Shown here: piece after piece, positions 27,282 through 36,433 of the stretch
Layout of the letters: each line of letters begins with the position of its first letter
Numbering within the stretch: position 1 is the stretch's first letter
Assembly (NCBI GenBank): GCA_023384675.1
Contig: JAHDVK010000013.1
Coordinates: 1 to 64,000, forward strand
Length of the DNA stretch: 64,000 nucleotides
Direction: 5' to 3'
Source: Bryobacteraceae bacterium
Lineage (GTDB): Bacteria > Acidobacteriota > Terriglobia > Bryobacterales > Bryobacteraceae
Program-made: the position numbers and the translations under genes
The notes under the pieces: generated by a model
Database searches by the model: none
What the model saw: only the letters and a program-made list of their open reading frames with translations
Told to the model about the DNA's origin: nothing

Positions 27282-27770
27282 ATGGAAGACGAATCCCGCT
27301 CCTCCCGCCTGCAATCGGAAATTCAGCAGACCCGCCCGTTCCGCTCGCGCCGCCAGGAAGCCTTTCTGGCCATCCTGCGCTCCGCCGACCTGTTCCGCCG
27401 TGGCATCGCCGCTTTACTCGAACCGTTCGAAATCACGCCGCAGCAATACAACGTCCTTAGAATTCTGCGTGGTGCGGGGGAAGAGGGCTTGCCGACGCTG
27501 GCCATCGGCGTCCGGCTGATCGAGCAAACCCCCGGCATGACACGCCTGCTCAACCGACTCGAAGGCCGTGGCTGGGTGGAACGCCGCCGCAGCCCGTCCG
27601 ACCGCCGCCAGGTGGACTGCCGCCTCACTCCCGCCGGCCGTGATCTCCTCGCCCGCATCGACCCCGTCATGGACCACGCCGACCGCACTATGCTCGCCGG
27701 CCTGTCTTCGGACCAGCTGGACGCCCTGATCGAACTGCTCGATCAGGTCCGCGCCAACCCCGGCATCTAA
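27282..27770 (+). CDS. MarR family transcriptional regulator
   Basis: A 162-residue winged-helix repressor. The recognition helix and wing are seen in VRLIEQTPGMTRLLNRLEGRGWVERRRSPSDRRQVDCRLT, which is classic MarR. It starts 7 bp after the radical SAM gene, so could be co-transcribed, and converges on an NmrA-like gene with a 4-bp overlap of stops (shared CTAA). The ligand and targets are unknown. Confidence 0.88.
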   Translation: MEDESRSSRLQSEIQQTRPFRSRRQEAFLAILRSADLFRRGIAALLEPFEITPQQYNVLRILRGAGEEGLPTLAIGVRLIEQTPGMTRLLNRLEGRGWVERRRSPSDRRQVDCRLTPAGRDLLARIDPVMDHADRTMLAGLSSDQLDALIELLDQVRANPGI

Positions 27771-28750
27771 GCCGCCGGCTTCACCGGCAGCCGCGCCCGC
27801 AGAAATTCCTCCGGTGTCGTCAACTCGACCCCCAACTCAGCCGCCAGATCCTGCCCGCGCACCGGCACGCCTACCGTCGCTCCCCAATGCAGGATCGACA
27901 TGATGTTCGCCGCAGCGGGTTGAAATAGCTTGAGGCCGGCGCTCAACATCTTGAATATCGCAGCCGGCGTATACTTGCGTTTCAGCATCCGTCCCAGGAT
28001 GCGCTCGTAGATCTGCGCGACTTCCTCGCCCGACAGCGCCACCGGCCCCGTAATGTCCAGCACCCTCCGCAGAGAAGCAGGATGCCCGATCGAAGCCACG
28101 ATCAGCTTCGCCACATCGTCCACCGCGATGTACGGCTGCTTCACCGAACCATCGCCCGCAATGTGGATGACCCCATCGCGCAGCACAGAATCGCGCACCT
28201 TCCTCAGATGGCTCTGGAGAAAATCACAGGTCCGGGCCAGCGTCGCCTGTTCCGCTCCCTCGATCAGCGCGCCGCACCCCATCATCGGAAACGTAACATC
28301 CATGAAGGCCGGCAGCCGCAAAATCGTATAGCCCAACCCGCTCTCCATCAACAGCCGCTCGTTCGCGCGCTTGATTTTGAACAGGGGCACGCCCAACGCC
28401 CCGGGCGCATCGCTCACCGAAGGGTAAATGATCTGCCTCACCCACCCCGCCTCGGCCGCCGCCGCGATCAGGTTGCGAATTCCCTGCCCGTCCACCGTGG
28501 AGATCCTGTCGCCCGCGCGCGATGGCGTGGACGCTGTCGCCGTCGCCACCACGGTCTCCACCCTCGGCAACGGCCCTTTGGCCAGCCCCGGATTCGTGAT
28601 GTCGCCCACGTAGCTTTCGCAACCCAGCGCCTCAAAACGCCGCGCCGCCTCATCGGTGCGCACGTAAACACGCACAGCTTCACCGCCCTCGCGCAGCAGC
28701 TTGACCACCGCCGCACCCAACTGCCCTGTCGCTCCAACCACTAAAATCAT
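27767..28750 (-). CDS. NmrA-like NAD(P)-binding oxidoreductase
   Basis: A 327-residue atypical short-chain dehydrogenase. The N-terminal MILVVGATGQLGAAVVKLL is the NADP/NAD Rossmann motif, followed by YVRTDEAARRF and an acidic turn. It lacks an obvious YxxxK active pair, as in NmrA-like proteins, which often act as redox sensors instead of enzymes. It is convergent with the MarR gene and is divergently oriented to the lipoprotein gene at 28797. Confidence 0.75.
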   Translation of the reverse strand: MILVVGATGQLGAAVVKLLREGGEAVRVYVRTDEAARRFEALGCESYVGDITNPGLAKGPLPRVETVVATATASTPSRAGDRISTVDGQGIRNLIAAAAEAGWVRQIIYPSVSDAPGALGVPLFKIKRANERLLMESGLGYTILRLPAFMDVTFPMMGCGALIEGAEQATLARTCDFLQSHLRKVRDSVLRDGVIHIAGDGSVKQPYIAVDDVAKLIVASIGHPASLRRVLDITGPVALSGEEVAQIYERILGRMLKRKYTPAAIFKMLSAGLKLFQPAAANIMSILHWGATVGVPVRGQDLAAELGVELTTPEEFLRARLPVKPAA

Positions 28751-28796
28751 GGAAGGATCCCTCCTTCGAGTGATGTTCCACTGACCGTCTCATATT

Positions 28797-29519
28797 ATGG
28801 CCAAGGCTGCCTGCTATCTTCTACTCCTCGTCCTGGCGCTGCTCGGGCTCGCGGGCTGTTCCTCCACGCCCGCGGGCGACTCCAAAGGCGAACTGAAGTT
28901 CACCATGCGCGCCTTCGAGCGCGCGATTCAGGGCTGCGGCGACACGGAGAAAAGCCCCCACCCTTGTGTCACCTACCGCGTCACGTGGCCCGTGGTCACA
29001 TCAGGCGGCTCGTCCGAGGCGGCGCAGCGGATGAACCAGGCCATTCTCGACGCGCTCCAGCCGCGTCCGCCTTCGGCCGACTGGGCCCAGGAAGCCTCGG
29101 TGCTCGAATCGGATTACGCCTCGTTTCAGGAGAGCAAATTCGACAATGAGGTGATTTTTTACCACCGCCGTGTCGCGGAGGTAATTCGGATATCGGATGC
29201 GATCATCTCCATTTCTGTAACGGAAGACCGCTTCGCCGGAGATGAACCTCCCAAATTTAACCAGAACTTTATCAATTTGCATCCCCGCACCGGAGAGATC
29301 CTCCGCCTGTCCGGCCTGCTCGCTCCCGGAGCTGCAGGCCGGTTGCGCCACTATCAGGCTGACGCGCACTCCACTCCGTTCGCGCCCGCACCCGAAGGCC
29401 TCTTCCTCGCCAACGAACCCGGCTTGCCTCCGATCCTCATTCCCTGGACCGAGGCCGCTTCGCTCTTTCCCCCCGGTTCGCCCATCGTGCCTCCCCCCGG
29501 CGGATACACTAAGAGGTGA
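28797..29519 (+). CDS. lipoprotein, hypothetical
   Basis: A 240-residue exported lipoprotein: hydrophobic N-terminus ends in the lipobox LAGC (Cys21). The mature part shows a beta-rich pattern (VTYRVTWPVV, ISISVTEDRF, NFINLHPRTGEILRLSGLL) similar to the DUF3298/DUF4163 domains of surface lipoproteins, which I remember but cannot confirm. It is followed closely by gph-like and DegT genes on the same strand. Confidence 0.7.
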   Translation: MAKAACYLLLLVLALLGLAGCSSTPAGDSKGELKFTMRAFERAIQGCGDTEKSPHPCVTYRVTWPVVTSGGSSEAAQRMNQAILDALQPRPPSADWAQEASVLESDYASFQESKFDNEVIFYHRRVAEVIRISDAIISISVTEDRFAGDEPPKFNQNFINLHPRTGEILRLSGLLAPGAAGRLRHYQADAHSTPFAPAPEGLFLANEPGLPPILIPWTEAASLFPPGSPIVPPPGGYTKR

Positions 29520-29524
29520 GCCCG

Positions 29525-30169
29525 ATGCGATTGGTGATCTTCGATCTCGACGGAACCCTCGTCGATTCCAAACAAGACTTGTGCAATGCGGTCAACGCTA
29601 CGCGCACCTGGATGAATCTGCCCGCGCTGCCCGAGGAGCTGGTTGCCAGCTACGTGGGCAATGGCGCGCCCGTCCTGATCCGCCGTGCCATGGGACCGGG
29701 CGCCACCCCCGCCCAGCTTGAAGAGGCCCTGGCCTACTTCCTCGGCTATTATCGCGAGCATATGCTTGACTATACGCGCGACTACCCCGGTGTCCGGGCC
29801 GGCCTCGACGTCCTGCACAGTGCCAGCGTCCCCATGGCCGTGCTCACCAACAAGCCCGTCCGCTTTTCGAAGGACATTCTCGCCGGCCTCGGCCTCGACC
29901 GCTATTTCTTTCAGGTCTACGGCGGCAATAGCTTCGAAGATAAGAAACCCCATCCTGTCGGCGTGGACGCGCTGCTCGCCGAATCCGGCGCCGATCGCGC
30001 CCATGCCTGGATGGTCGGCGACTCGGCCGTGGATGTCCTCACCGCCCGCAACGCCGGGATCCGCAGCGCGGGCGTCACCTATGGCATCAAGCCGGAATCC
30101 CTCGACGAAACCGCGCCAGACCTGTTGCTCGACTCGCTCGTCGAGTTGCCCCCTCATGTGCTCCGTTGA
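29525..30169 (+). CDS. HAD-superfamily phosphatase, phosphoglycolate phosphatase-like
   Basis: A 214-residue HAD hydrolase. Motif I FDLDGTLVDSK has the two catalytic Asp residues (Asp7 and Asp9); motif II is in VLTNKP and motif III/IV in GDSAVDVLTARNAG. Length and cap domain match phosphoglycolate/beta-phosphoglucomutase-like proteins. The ATG at 29525 has GAGG upstream; an upstream GTG at 29516 overlaps the preceding stop. The substrate cannot be determined, although Gph is likely. It sits between a lipoprotein and a DegT aminotransferase. Confidence 0.82.
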   Translation: MRLVIFDLDGTLVDSKQDLCNAVNATRTWMNLPALPEELVASYVGNGAPVLIRRAMGPGATPAQLEEALAYFLGYYREHMLDYTRDYPGVRAGLDVLHSASVPMAVLTNKPVRFSKDILAGLGLDRYFFQVYGGNSFEDKKPHPVGVDALLAESGADRAHAWMVGDSAVDVLTARNAGIRSAGVTYGIKPESLDETAPDLLLDSLVELPPHVLR

Positions 30170-30187
30170 ATTGGCCCTACGACTCCC

Positions 30188-31435
30188 ATGAATTCTCTTG
30201 CCATCCTCGGTGGTCCGCCGGTCCGCACCAAACCATTCCCCACCTGGCCTGTTTTTGACGCGCGCGAAGAGGAGAGCCTGCTCGAAGTCCTGCGCAGCGG
30301 ACATTGGTGGCGTTACACGCTCGGCGAAGCCACCGGTCCGCCGCAAGGCGGCGCCGCGTCGGCGCCCTCCAAGGTGTCCGAACTGCAGCGCAATTTCGCC
30401 GCCGCGCACGGCTGCCGCCACGGCATCGCCTGCGTGAATGGCACCGCCGCCCTCGAGGTGGCGTTGCGGGCCTTGGGTCTCGGGCCGGGCGATGAGGTGA
30501 TCGTTCCGCCCTACACCTTCGTCGCCACTGCTACGGCGCCCATGCTGATCGGCGCCACGCCCGTGTTTTGCGATATTGATCCCACAACCTTCAACCTCGA
30601 CCCCGGCCGGATCGAAGAGGCCATCACCCCACGCACGCGGGCCATCGTCCCTGTGCATTTTGCCGGACTGGCGGCCGACATGGAGGCAATCTCCGGTATC
30701 GCCGCGCGCCAAGGAATCCCCGTCGTCGAGGACGCCGCCCACGCGCACGGAGGCAGTTGGAACGGCCGTCCTCTCGGTTCCATCGGCACCGCCGCTACTT
30801 TCAGCTTTCAAGCCTCCAAGAACATGACCGCCGGCGAAGGCGGCTTGGTCACCACCAGCGATCCGGCCCTTGCGGAAGTTTGCGAGTCCCTTGTCTGGGT
30901 GGGCCGCAAAACCGGGCGTCCATGGTACGAACACCATCGCCTCGGCTGGAATTACCGGCTCACCGAGTTCCAGGCCGCCATTCTACTGGCGCAATTGGAG
31001 CGTCTGCCCGCCCAGACCGCGTTGCGCCAGGCCAACGCAGGCTACCTCTCCGCGCGGCTGCGTGAAATCCCGGGCATCTCGCCCCTCGCCGTGCCTTCGT
31101 ACGCCACTGGCCATGCCTGGCATATCTTCGTGTTCCGGTTTCTCGAAAGCGATTTCGGCGTCAGCCGTGGCACATTCCTGCGGGCACTCGAGGCCGAGGG
31201 CATCCCCGCCTCCAGCGGCTACGCCCATCCGCTCTACCGCAATCCGCTCTTCGAGAATCCGGACCTGCCGATGGACTACCGCCGCTTCGTGGACCTGTGC
31301 CCGGAAAGCGAGAGCGCCTGCGCCGAGGCTGTCTGGCTCGAACACCGTCTCTTGCTCGGCAACGAACGGGACATGGACGACATCGCGAACGCTATCGCCA
31401 AAATCCAGGCCCACCGCGCGTCCCTCCGCGAATAG
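30188..31435 (+). CDS. DegT/DnrJ/EryC1/StrS family aminotransferase
   Basis: A 415-residue PLP-dependent aminotransferase, of the kind that makes 3- or 4-amino sugars from keto-sugar nucleotides. The PLP lysine is Lys211 in FSFQASKNMTAGEGG, and the EDAAHAHGGSW segment with its Asp contacting the PLP ring nitrogen is intact. The N-terminal GGPPVRTKPFPTWPVF motif is typical of the family. It follows the HAD phosphatase gene by 18 bp and precedes the convergent methyltransferase. A second, different DegT protein lies at 34614. Confidence 0.85.
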   Translation: MNSLAILGGPPVRTKPFPTWPVFDAREEESLLEVLRSGHWWRYTLGEATGPPQGGAASAPSKVSELQRNFAAAHGCRHGIACVNGTAALEVALRALGLGPGDEVIVPPYTFVATATAPMLIGATPVFCDIDPTTFNLDPGRIEEAITPRTRAIVPVHFAGLAADMEAISGIAARQGIPVVEDAAHAHGGSWNGRPLGSIGTAATFSFQASKNMTAGEGGLVTTSDPALAEVCESLVWVGRKTGRPWYEHHRLGWNYRLTEFQAAILLAQLERLPAQTALRQANAGYLSARLREIPGISPLAVPSYATGHAWHIFVFRFLESDFGVSRGTFLRALEAEGIPASSGYAHPLYRNPLFENPDLPMDYRRFVDLCPESESACAEAVWLEHRLLLGNERDMDDIANAIAKIQAHRASLRE

Positions 31436-31462
31436 CCCCTTCGTCCGCCTTGCCGGGCAGGC

Positions 31463-32152
31463 CTACCGCTCCGCCACCCATTCCGCTGCGAGCGCCGCCG
31501 GATGCTTCGTTCGCGCGTTCCGCATGGTTTGCAGAATCCGGGCTTCACGGAAACCAGCTCGCCGGAACTCTTCCAGGAAGGCGCCGCCCTCCTTCGCGCC
31601 GGCGATTCAGGCGAACCAGCTTGCGCGCGTCCGCGCCTCCTCCTCAAGCGGCGCGTCCAAAATCAACTCAGCGCCCCAGGCCCGCCCGCCCCGGCGCAGC
31701 ACGCGTGCCAGTTCGGCGAAGATCTCCTCGCGGCGCGGATTCAGATTGAAGATGCCGTTCGCCAGCACGGCATCGAATACTCCGTCCCGGAACGGCATCC
31801 GCTCGGCGTCCCCCTGCACCACCTCCAGATGCGCCGAGGCGCGCGCCAGCATCTCCGCGCTGAAATCCAGCCCGATCAGCTTTCGCACCCGCGGTCCGAT
31901 CGCCAGGGAGTCCAGCCCCGAGCCGCATCCTACGTCCAGCACCACCATCCGCGAGTCCACCTCGACAAATCCGGGCAGGCACGAGACCCCCACAAAAGCG
32001 TCGGCCGCCAGCGGATGATCGTTCAGCAAAGGACGCGCATAGCCAAGCGCCTCAGCGAGGTCCGCGCCCACCCGGAATGGGTGGTCCTCCTCCGGGCGCG
32101 CCGCCGCTCTCGAATAGGCGGCGCGCACCTCCTGTCGAATTCCATCCTTCAC
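31463..32152 (-). CDS. SAM-dependent methyltransferase, probable selenoprotein with in-frame TGA
   Basis: A class I methyltransferase (VVLDVGCGSGLDSLAIG at residues 70-86) related to arsenite methyltransferase ArsM. The GTG start at 32152 overlaps the upstream gene's stop in a GTGA junction and follows GGAGAG. The frame meets TGA at residue 182 (31607-31609) in ASWFA-TGA-IAGAKEGGAFLEEFRRAGF, then stays open and protein-like for 47 residues to TAG at 31463. In ArsM proteins the matching position is a metal-binding Cys in a C-x-A/G-G-A context. A SECIS-like hairpin lies at 31577-31595, 11 nt downstream of the TGA. The other ArsM cysteine position is Gly133. Read without recoding, the protein would be 181 residues and truncated. 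Confidence 0.7.
31577..31609 (-). promoter_or_regulatory. candidate bacterial SECIS hairpin with UGA codon
   Basis: The UGA (31609-31607) is followed after 11 nt by a 5-bp stem (GAAGG at 31595-31591 with CCTTC at 31581-31577) with a 9-nt G-rich loop AGGGCGGCG. An 11-nt gap and a G in the first loop positions match bacterial SECIS rules. A competing GGCGC/GCGCC stem with a larger loop overlaps it, so the structure needs folding and comparative support. Confidence 0.5.
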
Positions 32153-33765
32153 CGCGCTCTCTCCACAACCCATTCCCCGGCACGGAGTTCCACACCCGCC
32201 GCGAGTTCGCTCCCCAGCCCCTCCAACGCACCGCTGCCATTGCGCGGCGACACACGGTAAATCGTATTCTCGTCCACCGTGAACCACTCCGGAAACTCGT
32301 TCAGCCGCACGTAATTCCGCCTGAAGTTCAGCCACCGGCGGTGCCGGGCCACGTCAAAGCGCACAGGGCCGCGCCAGTCCGCCGGACCTTGAATCGAAAC
32401 CAGCAGACGTTCGCCCTCCCGAATCGCGCCCACTTTCAAACCCGGCCGCCAATGCACCGGATGTACGCCCTCGCTCTTCCAGTCGGCGTAAAGCAAGGCG
32501 GTCCGGTTGAAGTTGCCCTCGCCGTACCAGTCCTCCAGCATACCGTCGGCGCGCTGCATGCCCAGCATCACTTTCATCTCCGAATCCACCCAGTCCATCG
32601 CCGCGGGCACAGGTTCGCGATTGATTAGATACAGCGCGCTTTCCAGCGAATCGGCGTACCCATCGAATGAACCCAACTCCTTGTTGCGGGCGTTGCCCGA
32701 TGGCTCCCAATTGTAGTTGCGGTACTTGCCCAGGCTGCTCAGCACGCGGCGCACTGCCGCCCGGTACTTCTCCTCGCCCGTGGCCTGATAGAAGGTGTAC
32801 ACGGCCCCGTAAACGTAACCCCAGTTGTCGGACAGGCGCTCGTCAACCGGCTTTAGCGTCTTGGCGTCGATCACGTTGTACAACATCCCATCGGGGTTCG
32901 CCGACTCCAGAATGCGGTCCAGCATCCTCGCCAATACGGGCCAGTAATACACCGAGCGCTCGCCCTCGATATCGCGCTCCAACGCGAACAGCAGAGCCAG
33001 CCCCACCACGATCTCGTTGCCGTGATCGCGCAGCTTCAAACGGCCATCGCCGGCCTTCTTTGCGAAATCCCAATTCATCGCCGGAAGCCCATAGTTGTTG
33101 GGGAGCACCTCGCGGACATACGCGTCTCCGATGCGCCGCGCCCAGTCCAGATACCGCCGGTCGCCCGTCATCGTGGCCAGCCGGACCAGCGTCTGAATCA
33201 TCTCGCCGTTCACTTCGGAATCCTTCGCGGGTAGCAGCCCGTGCTTCGATTCAACCGCGGCGTTTTCCATCGCCGCTGTCATCAGATCTGCCATGCGGTA
33301 GAACCAGGGCGTGCGGCCCAACCGTTCCGTCACTGCCAGCAAGCCGTCCTTGGCGTACTCGGCGGCCCCGAACATGCTCGGCGGGCCCAGTTCTTTCTTG
33401 AGCAGGTCGTAGTTGCCGGGCATGCCATTTGGGTGCGTGGCGTAGCGCAATTCGGCGCGCAGCATATCCATCATCACGCCGTTGTAGATCTCCGGCGCGG
33501 TGAGGTGCGACGTCAGGATGAGATAGGGGTATAGGTCCGCGCCGGCGTCGTGCGGGTGATAGATCCGCACCGGCCGGTTGACATGATTCGGCAGCAGCCC
33601 GGTGTCCGGATCGGCATGTTTCAGCCACGCATGCATCACCCGGTCCGCCGCCGCCACCGCGGCGTGATACTGCTCACCCTTGGCCCGGGCTTTCGCGACA
33701 TGCTCCTCGGTGAATTGCGAGTGCAGCATCGGCGAAACGGCAACAAATAGACAGAGGAGACGCAT
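32149..33765 (-). CDS. secreted alpha/alpha-barrel protein, glycoside hydrolase-like
   Basis: A 538-residue protein with a short signal peptide (MRLLCLFVAVSPMLHSQ). Its repeating helical elements (AAADRVMHAWLKHADPDTGLLPNHVN, LARMLDRILESANPDGMLYNV) suggest a six-hairpin (alpha/alpha)6 barrel like those of family 88/105/127 hydrolases and related N-acylglucosamine epimerases. No family-specific catalytic motif is clear to me, so the substrate is unknown. The selenoprotein-like methyltransferase is coupled to its 3' end by a GTGA overlap. Confidence 0.65.
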   Translation of the reverse strand: MRLLCLFVAVSPMLHSQFTEEHVAKARAKGEQYHAAVAAADRVMHAWLKHADPDTGLLPNHVNRPVRIYHPHDAGADLYPYLILTSHLTAPEIYNGVMMDMLRAELRYATHPNGMPGNYDLLKKELGPPSMFGAAEYAKDGLLAVTERLGRTPWFYRMADLMTAAMENAAVESKHGLLPAKDSEVNGEMIQTLVRLATMTGDRRYLDWARRIGDAYVREVLPNNYGLPAMNWDFAKKAGDGRLKLRDHGNEIVVGLALLFALERDIEGERSVYYWPVLARMLDRILESANPDGMLYNVIDAKTLKPVDERLSDNWGYVYGAVYTFYQATGEEKYRAAVRRVLSSLGKYRNYNWEPSGNARNKELGSFDGYADSLESALYLINREPVPAAMDWVDSEMKVMLGMQRADGMLEDWYGEGNFNRTALLYADWKSEGVHPVHWRPGLKVGAIREGERLLVSIQGPADWRGPVRFDVARHRRWLNFRRNYVRLNEFPEWFTVDENTIYRVSPRNGSGALEGLGSELAAGVELRAGEWVVERAR

Positions 33766-33877
33766 TCCGCTATTAAAGCATGCGCGCGTTCGATACGATT
33801 CTTCACCATCCTAGGACGGAGCCTACAGACTGATGCCGGCTGCAGCTATCCTTCGATCCGTAGTACACTCCTTTTGA

Positions 33878-34660
33878 TTGACAAGCGGCACTCACCAGTC
33901 GATTCAGGCCGAAGGCATCAGCGTCTTCTTTCCTGCCTATAACGACGCCCCGTCGCTCCCAGGCCTGCTCGCCACCACGTTCCGCACGCTGGAGCAGTGC
34001 GCTTCCCTCTATGAAGTCATCGTGGTGAACGACGGCAGCCGCGACAACACCGGTGAAGTGCTCGAAGAGCTGCGCCGCCAGTACGGCGAACGCTTGCGCA
34101 TCGTCACCCACCCGGTGAACCGCGGCTACGGCGGCGCTTTGCGCTCCGGTTTCGCCGCCGCTCGCTTCCCCCTCGTCTTCTACACCGACGGCGACGGTCA
34201 GTATGACCCCGGCGAACTGCCCAAACTCCTCGCCTTGATGTCCCCCGCCATCGGGCTGGTCAATGGCTACAAGCTCGAACGGCAGGATCCTTGGCACCGC
34301 ATCGTCATCGGCAACATCTACAACCGCTTCGCCCGCTTCCTGTTCCGCATCCGCATCCGCGACATCGATTGCGATTTCCGGCTCATCCGCCGCGAACTGC
34401 TCGAGGGGTTGGAGCTTACCTCCACCAGCGGCACCATTTGCGTGGAACTCGTTCGCAAGATCGAGATCTCGGGCTGCGGCGTCGCCGAGGTGGGCGTGCA
34501 CCACTACCCCAGGCTCCACGGGCGATCACAGTTCTTTCGCTGGCGTTCGCTGTTCCAGACCTTCCGGCAGCTGCTCCGGTTGTATTGGACGCTGGTATTC
34601 TTGCCGCTTTTCCATGCGCATCCCCGCCGTCAATCTGAAGCCCCAACTCGCGCAGACTGA
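33878..34660 (+). CDS. glycosyltransferase family 2
   Basis: A 260-residue GT-A fold glycosyltransferase, of dolichol-phosphate-mannose-synthase-like type. VIVVNDGSRDNTG (residues 48-58) is the nucleotide-sugar binding segment, and FYTDGDGQYDPGE holds the DxD motif (Asp104/Asp106) for the metal. The start TTG at 33878 is the only in-frame option because a stop codon lies immediately upstream. No C-terminal membrane span is obvious. It overlaps the following DegT gene by 47 bp and probably shares its transcript. Confidence 0.82.
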   Translation: MTSGTHQSIQAEGISVFFPAYNDAPSLPGLLATTFRTLEQCASLYEVIVVNDGSRDNTGEVLEELRRQYGERLRIVTHPVNRGYGGALRSGFAAARFPLVFYTDGDGQYDPGELPKLLALMSPAIGLVNGYKLERQDPWHRIVIGNIYNRFARFLFRIRIRDIDCDFRLIRRELLEGLELTSTSGTICVELVRKIEISGCGVAEVGVHHYPRLHGRSQFFRWRSLFQTFRQLLRLYWTLVFLPLFHAHPRRQSEAPTRAD

Positions 34661-35699
34661 GCCGCGCTGGCGAGCCCTGCTCGATGGGCTTTTTGCGCGT
34701 TCGCAGTTCATCCTTGGCCCCGAAGGCGAAGCCTTCGAACAGGAATTCGCCGCGTTTGCGGGCGCCCGGCACGCGGTGGGCTGCGGCAACGGCACCGACG
34801 CCATTACGCTCGCGCTGCGTGACGCCGGCGTGGGTGCGGGCGATGAGGTTCTGACCACGGCGCTCAGCGCTCCGTTCACCGCCGTAGGCATCGCCGCCGC
34901 CGGCGCGCGCGTTCGCTTCGCCGATGTCGATCCCGAAACGCTCCAAATGGACCCCGCCGGCGCGGCGGGCCTGATCACGAAGCGGACGAAAGCCCTGGTC
35001 GTGGTGCATCTCTACGGGCAGCCCGCCCCGGTGGATGTCTTCACGCGCCTGGGACCCGTGGTCGTCCAGGACGCGGCTCAGGCGCACGGCGCGCGCTACC
35101 TCGGACGCCCCCTGACCGCCTGGTCGCCCTACGTCACCTATAGCTTCTATCCCACCAAGAACCTCGGCGCGCTCGGCGACGGCGGTGCGATCACGGTGAA
35201 CCATGGCCGGATCGCCGCGCGCCTCCGCTTGATGCGCGACGGCGGCCGCCGCGGCATGGTGGCCTTCACAAGCGGCGTGAACTCGCGGCTCGATGAAATG
35301 CAGTGCTGCTACCTGCGAGCCTTCCTCGAAAAGCTCGCGGAATGGAACGCGGCGCGCGCCCGGATCGCCGGCTTCTATGACGAAGCCCTGCGGGATTGTC
35401 CCGGCGTGCGGCTGGTGCGGCGCACCGCCGAAAGCGTGCACCATCTCTATGTCCTACGCGCGCGCCGCCGCGCCGCCCTGCGCGCCGCGCTCGCCGCAAA
35501 GGGCATCGGCACGGGCCTCCATTATCCCGTTCCGCTGCACCTGAACCCGGCATTTGCCGCCTGTGGTCAGAAGCGCGGCTCGCTGCCCGCCGCCGAGCGA
35601 GCCGCCCGCGAGGTACTCTCGCTGCCGCTCTGGCCGCATTTACCGCTGACGCAAGCCGAGGAAGTCGCCGCGGCCGTTCGCGCGTTCTACACGCGCTGA
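34614..35699 (+). CDS. DegT/DnrJ/EryC1/StrS family aminotransferase (second copy)
   Basis: A 361-residue PLP-dependent sugar aminotransferase. The PLP lysine is Lys182 in YSFYPTKNLGALGDGG, and the PLP-contact Asp is in VVQDAAQAHGARY. The ATG at 34614 gives a standard start, MRIPAVNLKPQ. It starts inside the 3' end of the glycosyltransferase gene in another frame. It is not close to the copy at 30188, so the two probably act on different sugars. It converges on a methyltransferase gene with a 13-bp overlap. Confidence 0.85.
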   Translation: MRIPAVNLKPQLAQTEPRWRALLDGLFARSQFILGPEGEAFEQEFAAFAGARHAVGCGNGTDAITLALRDAGVGAGDEVLTTALSAPFTAVGIAAAGARVRFADVDPETLQMDPAGAAGLITKRTKALVVVHLYGQPAPVDVFTRLGPVVVQDAAQAHGARYLGRPLTAWSPYVTYSFYPTKNLGALGDGGAITVNHGRIAARLRLMRDGGRRGMVAFTSGVNSRLDEMQCCYLRAFLEKLAEWNAARARIAGFYDEALRDCPGVRLVRRTAESVHHLYVLRARRRAALRAALAAKGIGTGLHYPVPLHLNPAFAACGQKRGSLPAAERAAREVLSLPLWPHLPLTQAEEVAAAVRAFYTR

Positions 35700-36433
35700 G
35701 CGATCACGATCACGGACTGACCCAGCGGCAGATTCAGGCCTTTTCGCAGCAAAAACGCTTCCAGATCGAGCGGAATCTCCAGCAAACCGTTCAGCCACGC
35801 CGCCGGGAGTTGGACGCCGCTCGCGGGCTTCGCCCGGGTCAGCGGCTCCCAGACGCGGAACTTGGCTAGGGCGACTGGCAGCAGCAGGCCGTTTGCGTAC
35901 GTCGCTCGATGGACGCGAAAACCGTGTTTTTTGACGCTCTGAAGCAGTTTTTTGCGCGAAAAACGCTGTTTTTCCTGCACGAATTCGCTATGGCGGCTGC
36001 GCAGGATCTCGAACGCCGAACAGCGCAGAACCAGCCACCCTTCCGGCCGCACAATCCGCGCAAACTCCTGTAAAGGAACCGCTTCCGCCCCCGGCTCAAA
36101 GTGCGCCAGCACATCCAACGACAAAAGCAGGTCAAACGAGCGGTCCGAGAACGGCAAAGCCGCGATATCGGCCTGCAGCAGCCGCGGCACGCCGGCGTCG
36201 CGGGCGTGGCGGAGGCCTTCGGCGGCGAGGTCGAGCGCCGTCAGCGGCCAGCCGTAGCGCGCGGCGAGCGCGCGGGCGTTCGCGCCGGTGCCGCAGCCAG
36301 CCTCCAGCACGCGGCGGAACGAGTATTTGCCGGCGATGGGATCGAGCAAACCGAACAGGATCCGCCGCATCCCGCGAAACCACCACATCTGCTCCTCGGC
36401 GGCGGCGATGTAGCCGAATTCCGCCGGGTTCAT
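35687..36433 (-). CDS. class I SAM methyltransferase
   Basis: A 248-residue methyltransferase with VLEAGCGTGANARALA as the SAM-binding motif I and LLLSLDVLAHF later. The ATG at 36433 overlaps the upstream epimerase stop in an ATGA junction, showing translational coupling; a longer upstream frame to 36544 is rejected. With the epimerase upstream, it may modify a surface sugar or lipid-linked glycan, which is inference from context. Confidence 0.78.
   Translation of the reverse strand: MNPAEFGYIAAAEEQMWWFRGMRRILFGLLDPIAGKYSFRRVLEAGCGTGANARALAARYGWPLTALDLAAEGLRHARDAGVPRLLQADIAALPFSDRSFDLLLSLDVLAHFEPGAEAVPLQEFARIVRPEGWLVLRCSAFEILRSRHSEFVQEKQRFSRKKLLQSVKKHGFRVHRATYANGLLLPVALAKFRVWEPLTRAKPASGVQLPAAWLNGLLEIPLDLEAFLLRKGLNLPLGQSVIVIAQRV

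Noticed and set aside
31607-32152. The methyltransferase as a plain 181-residue truncated protein or a frameshift
   Set aside because: A frameshift is not needed, since the continuation is in the same frame. A plain stop is possible, but it would cut the family fold at the Cys-containing segment, leaving conserved sequence downstream untranslated. I therefore prefer recoding, with stated uncertainty.
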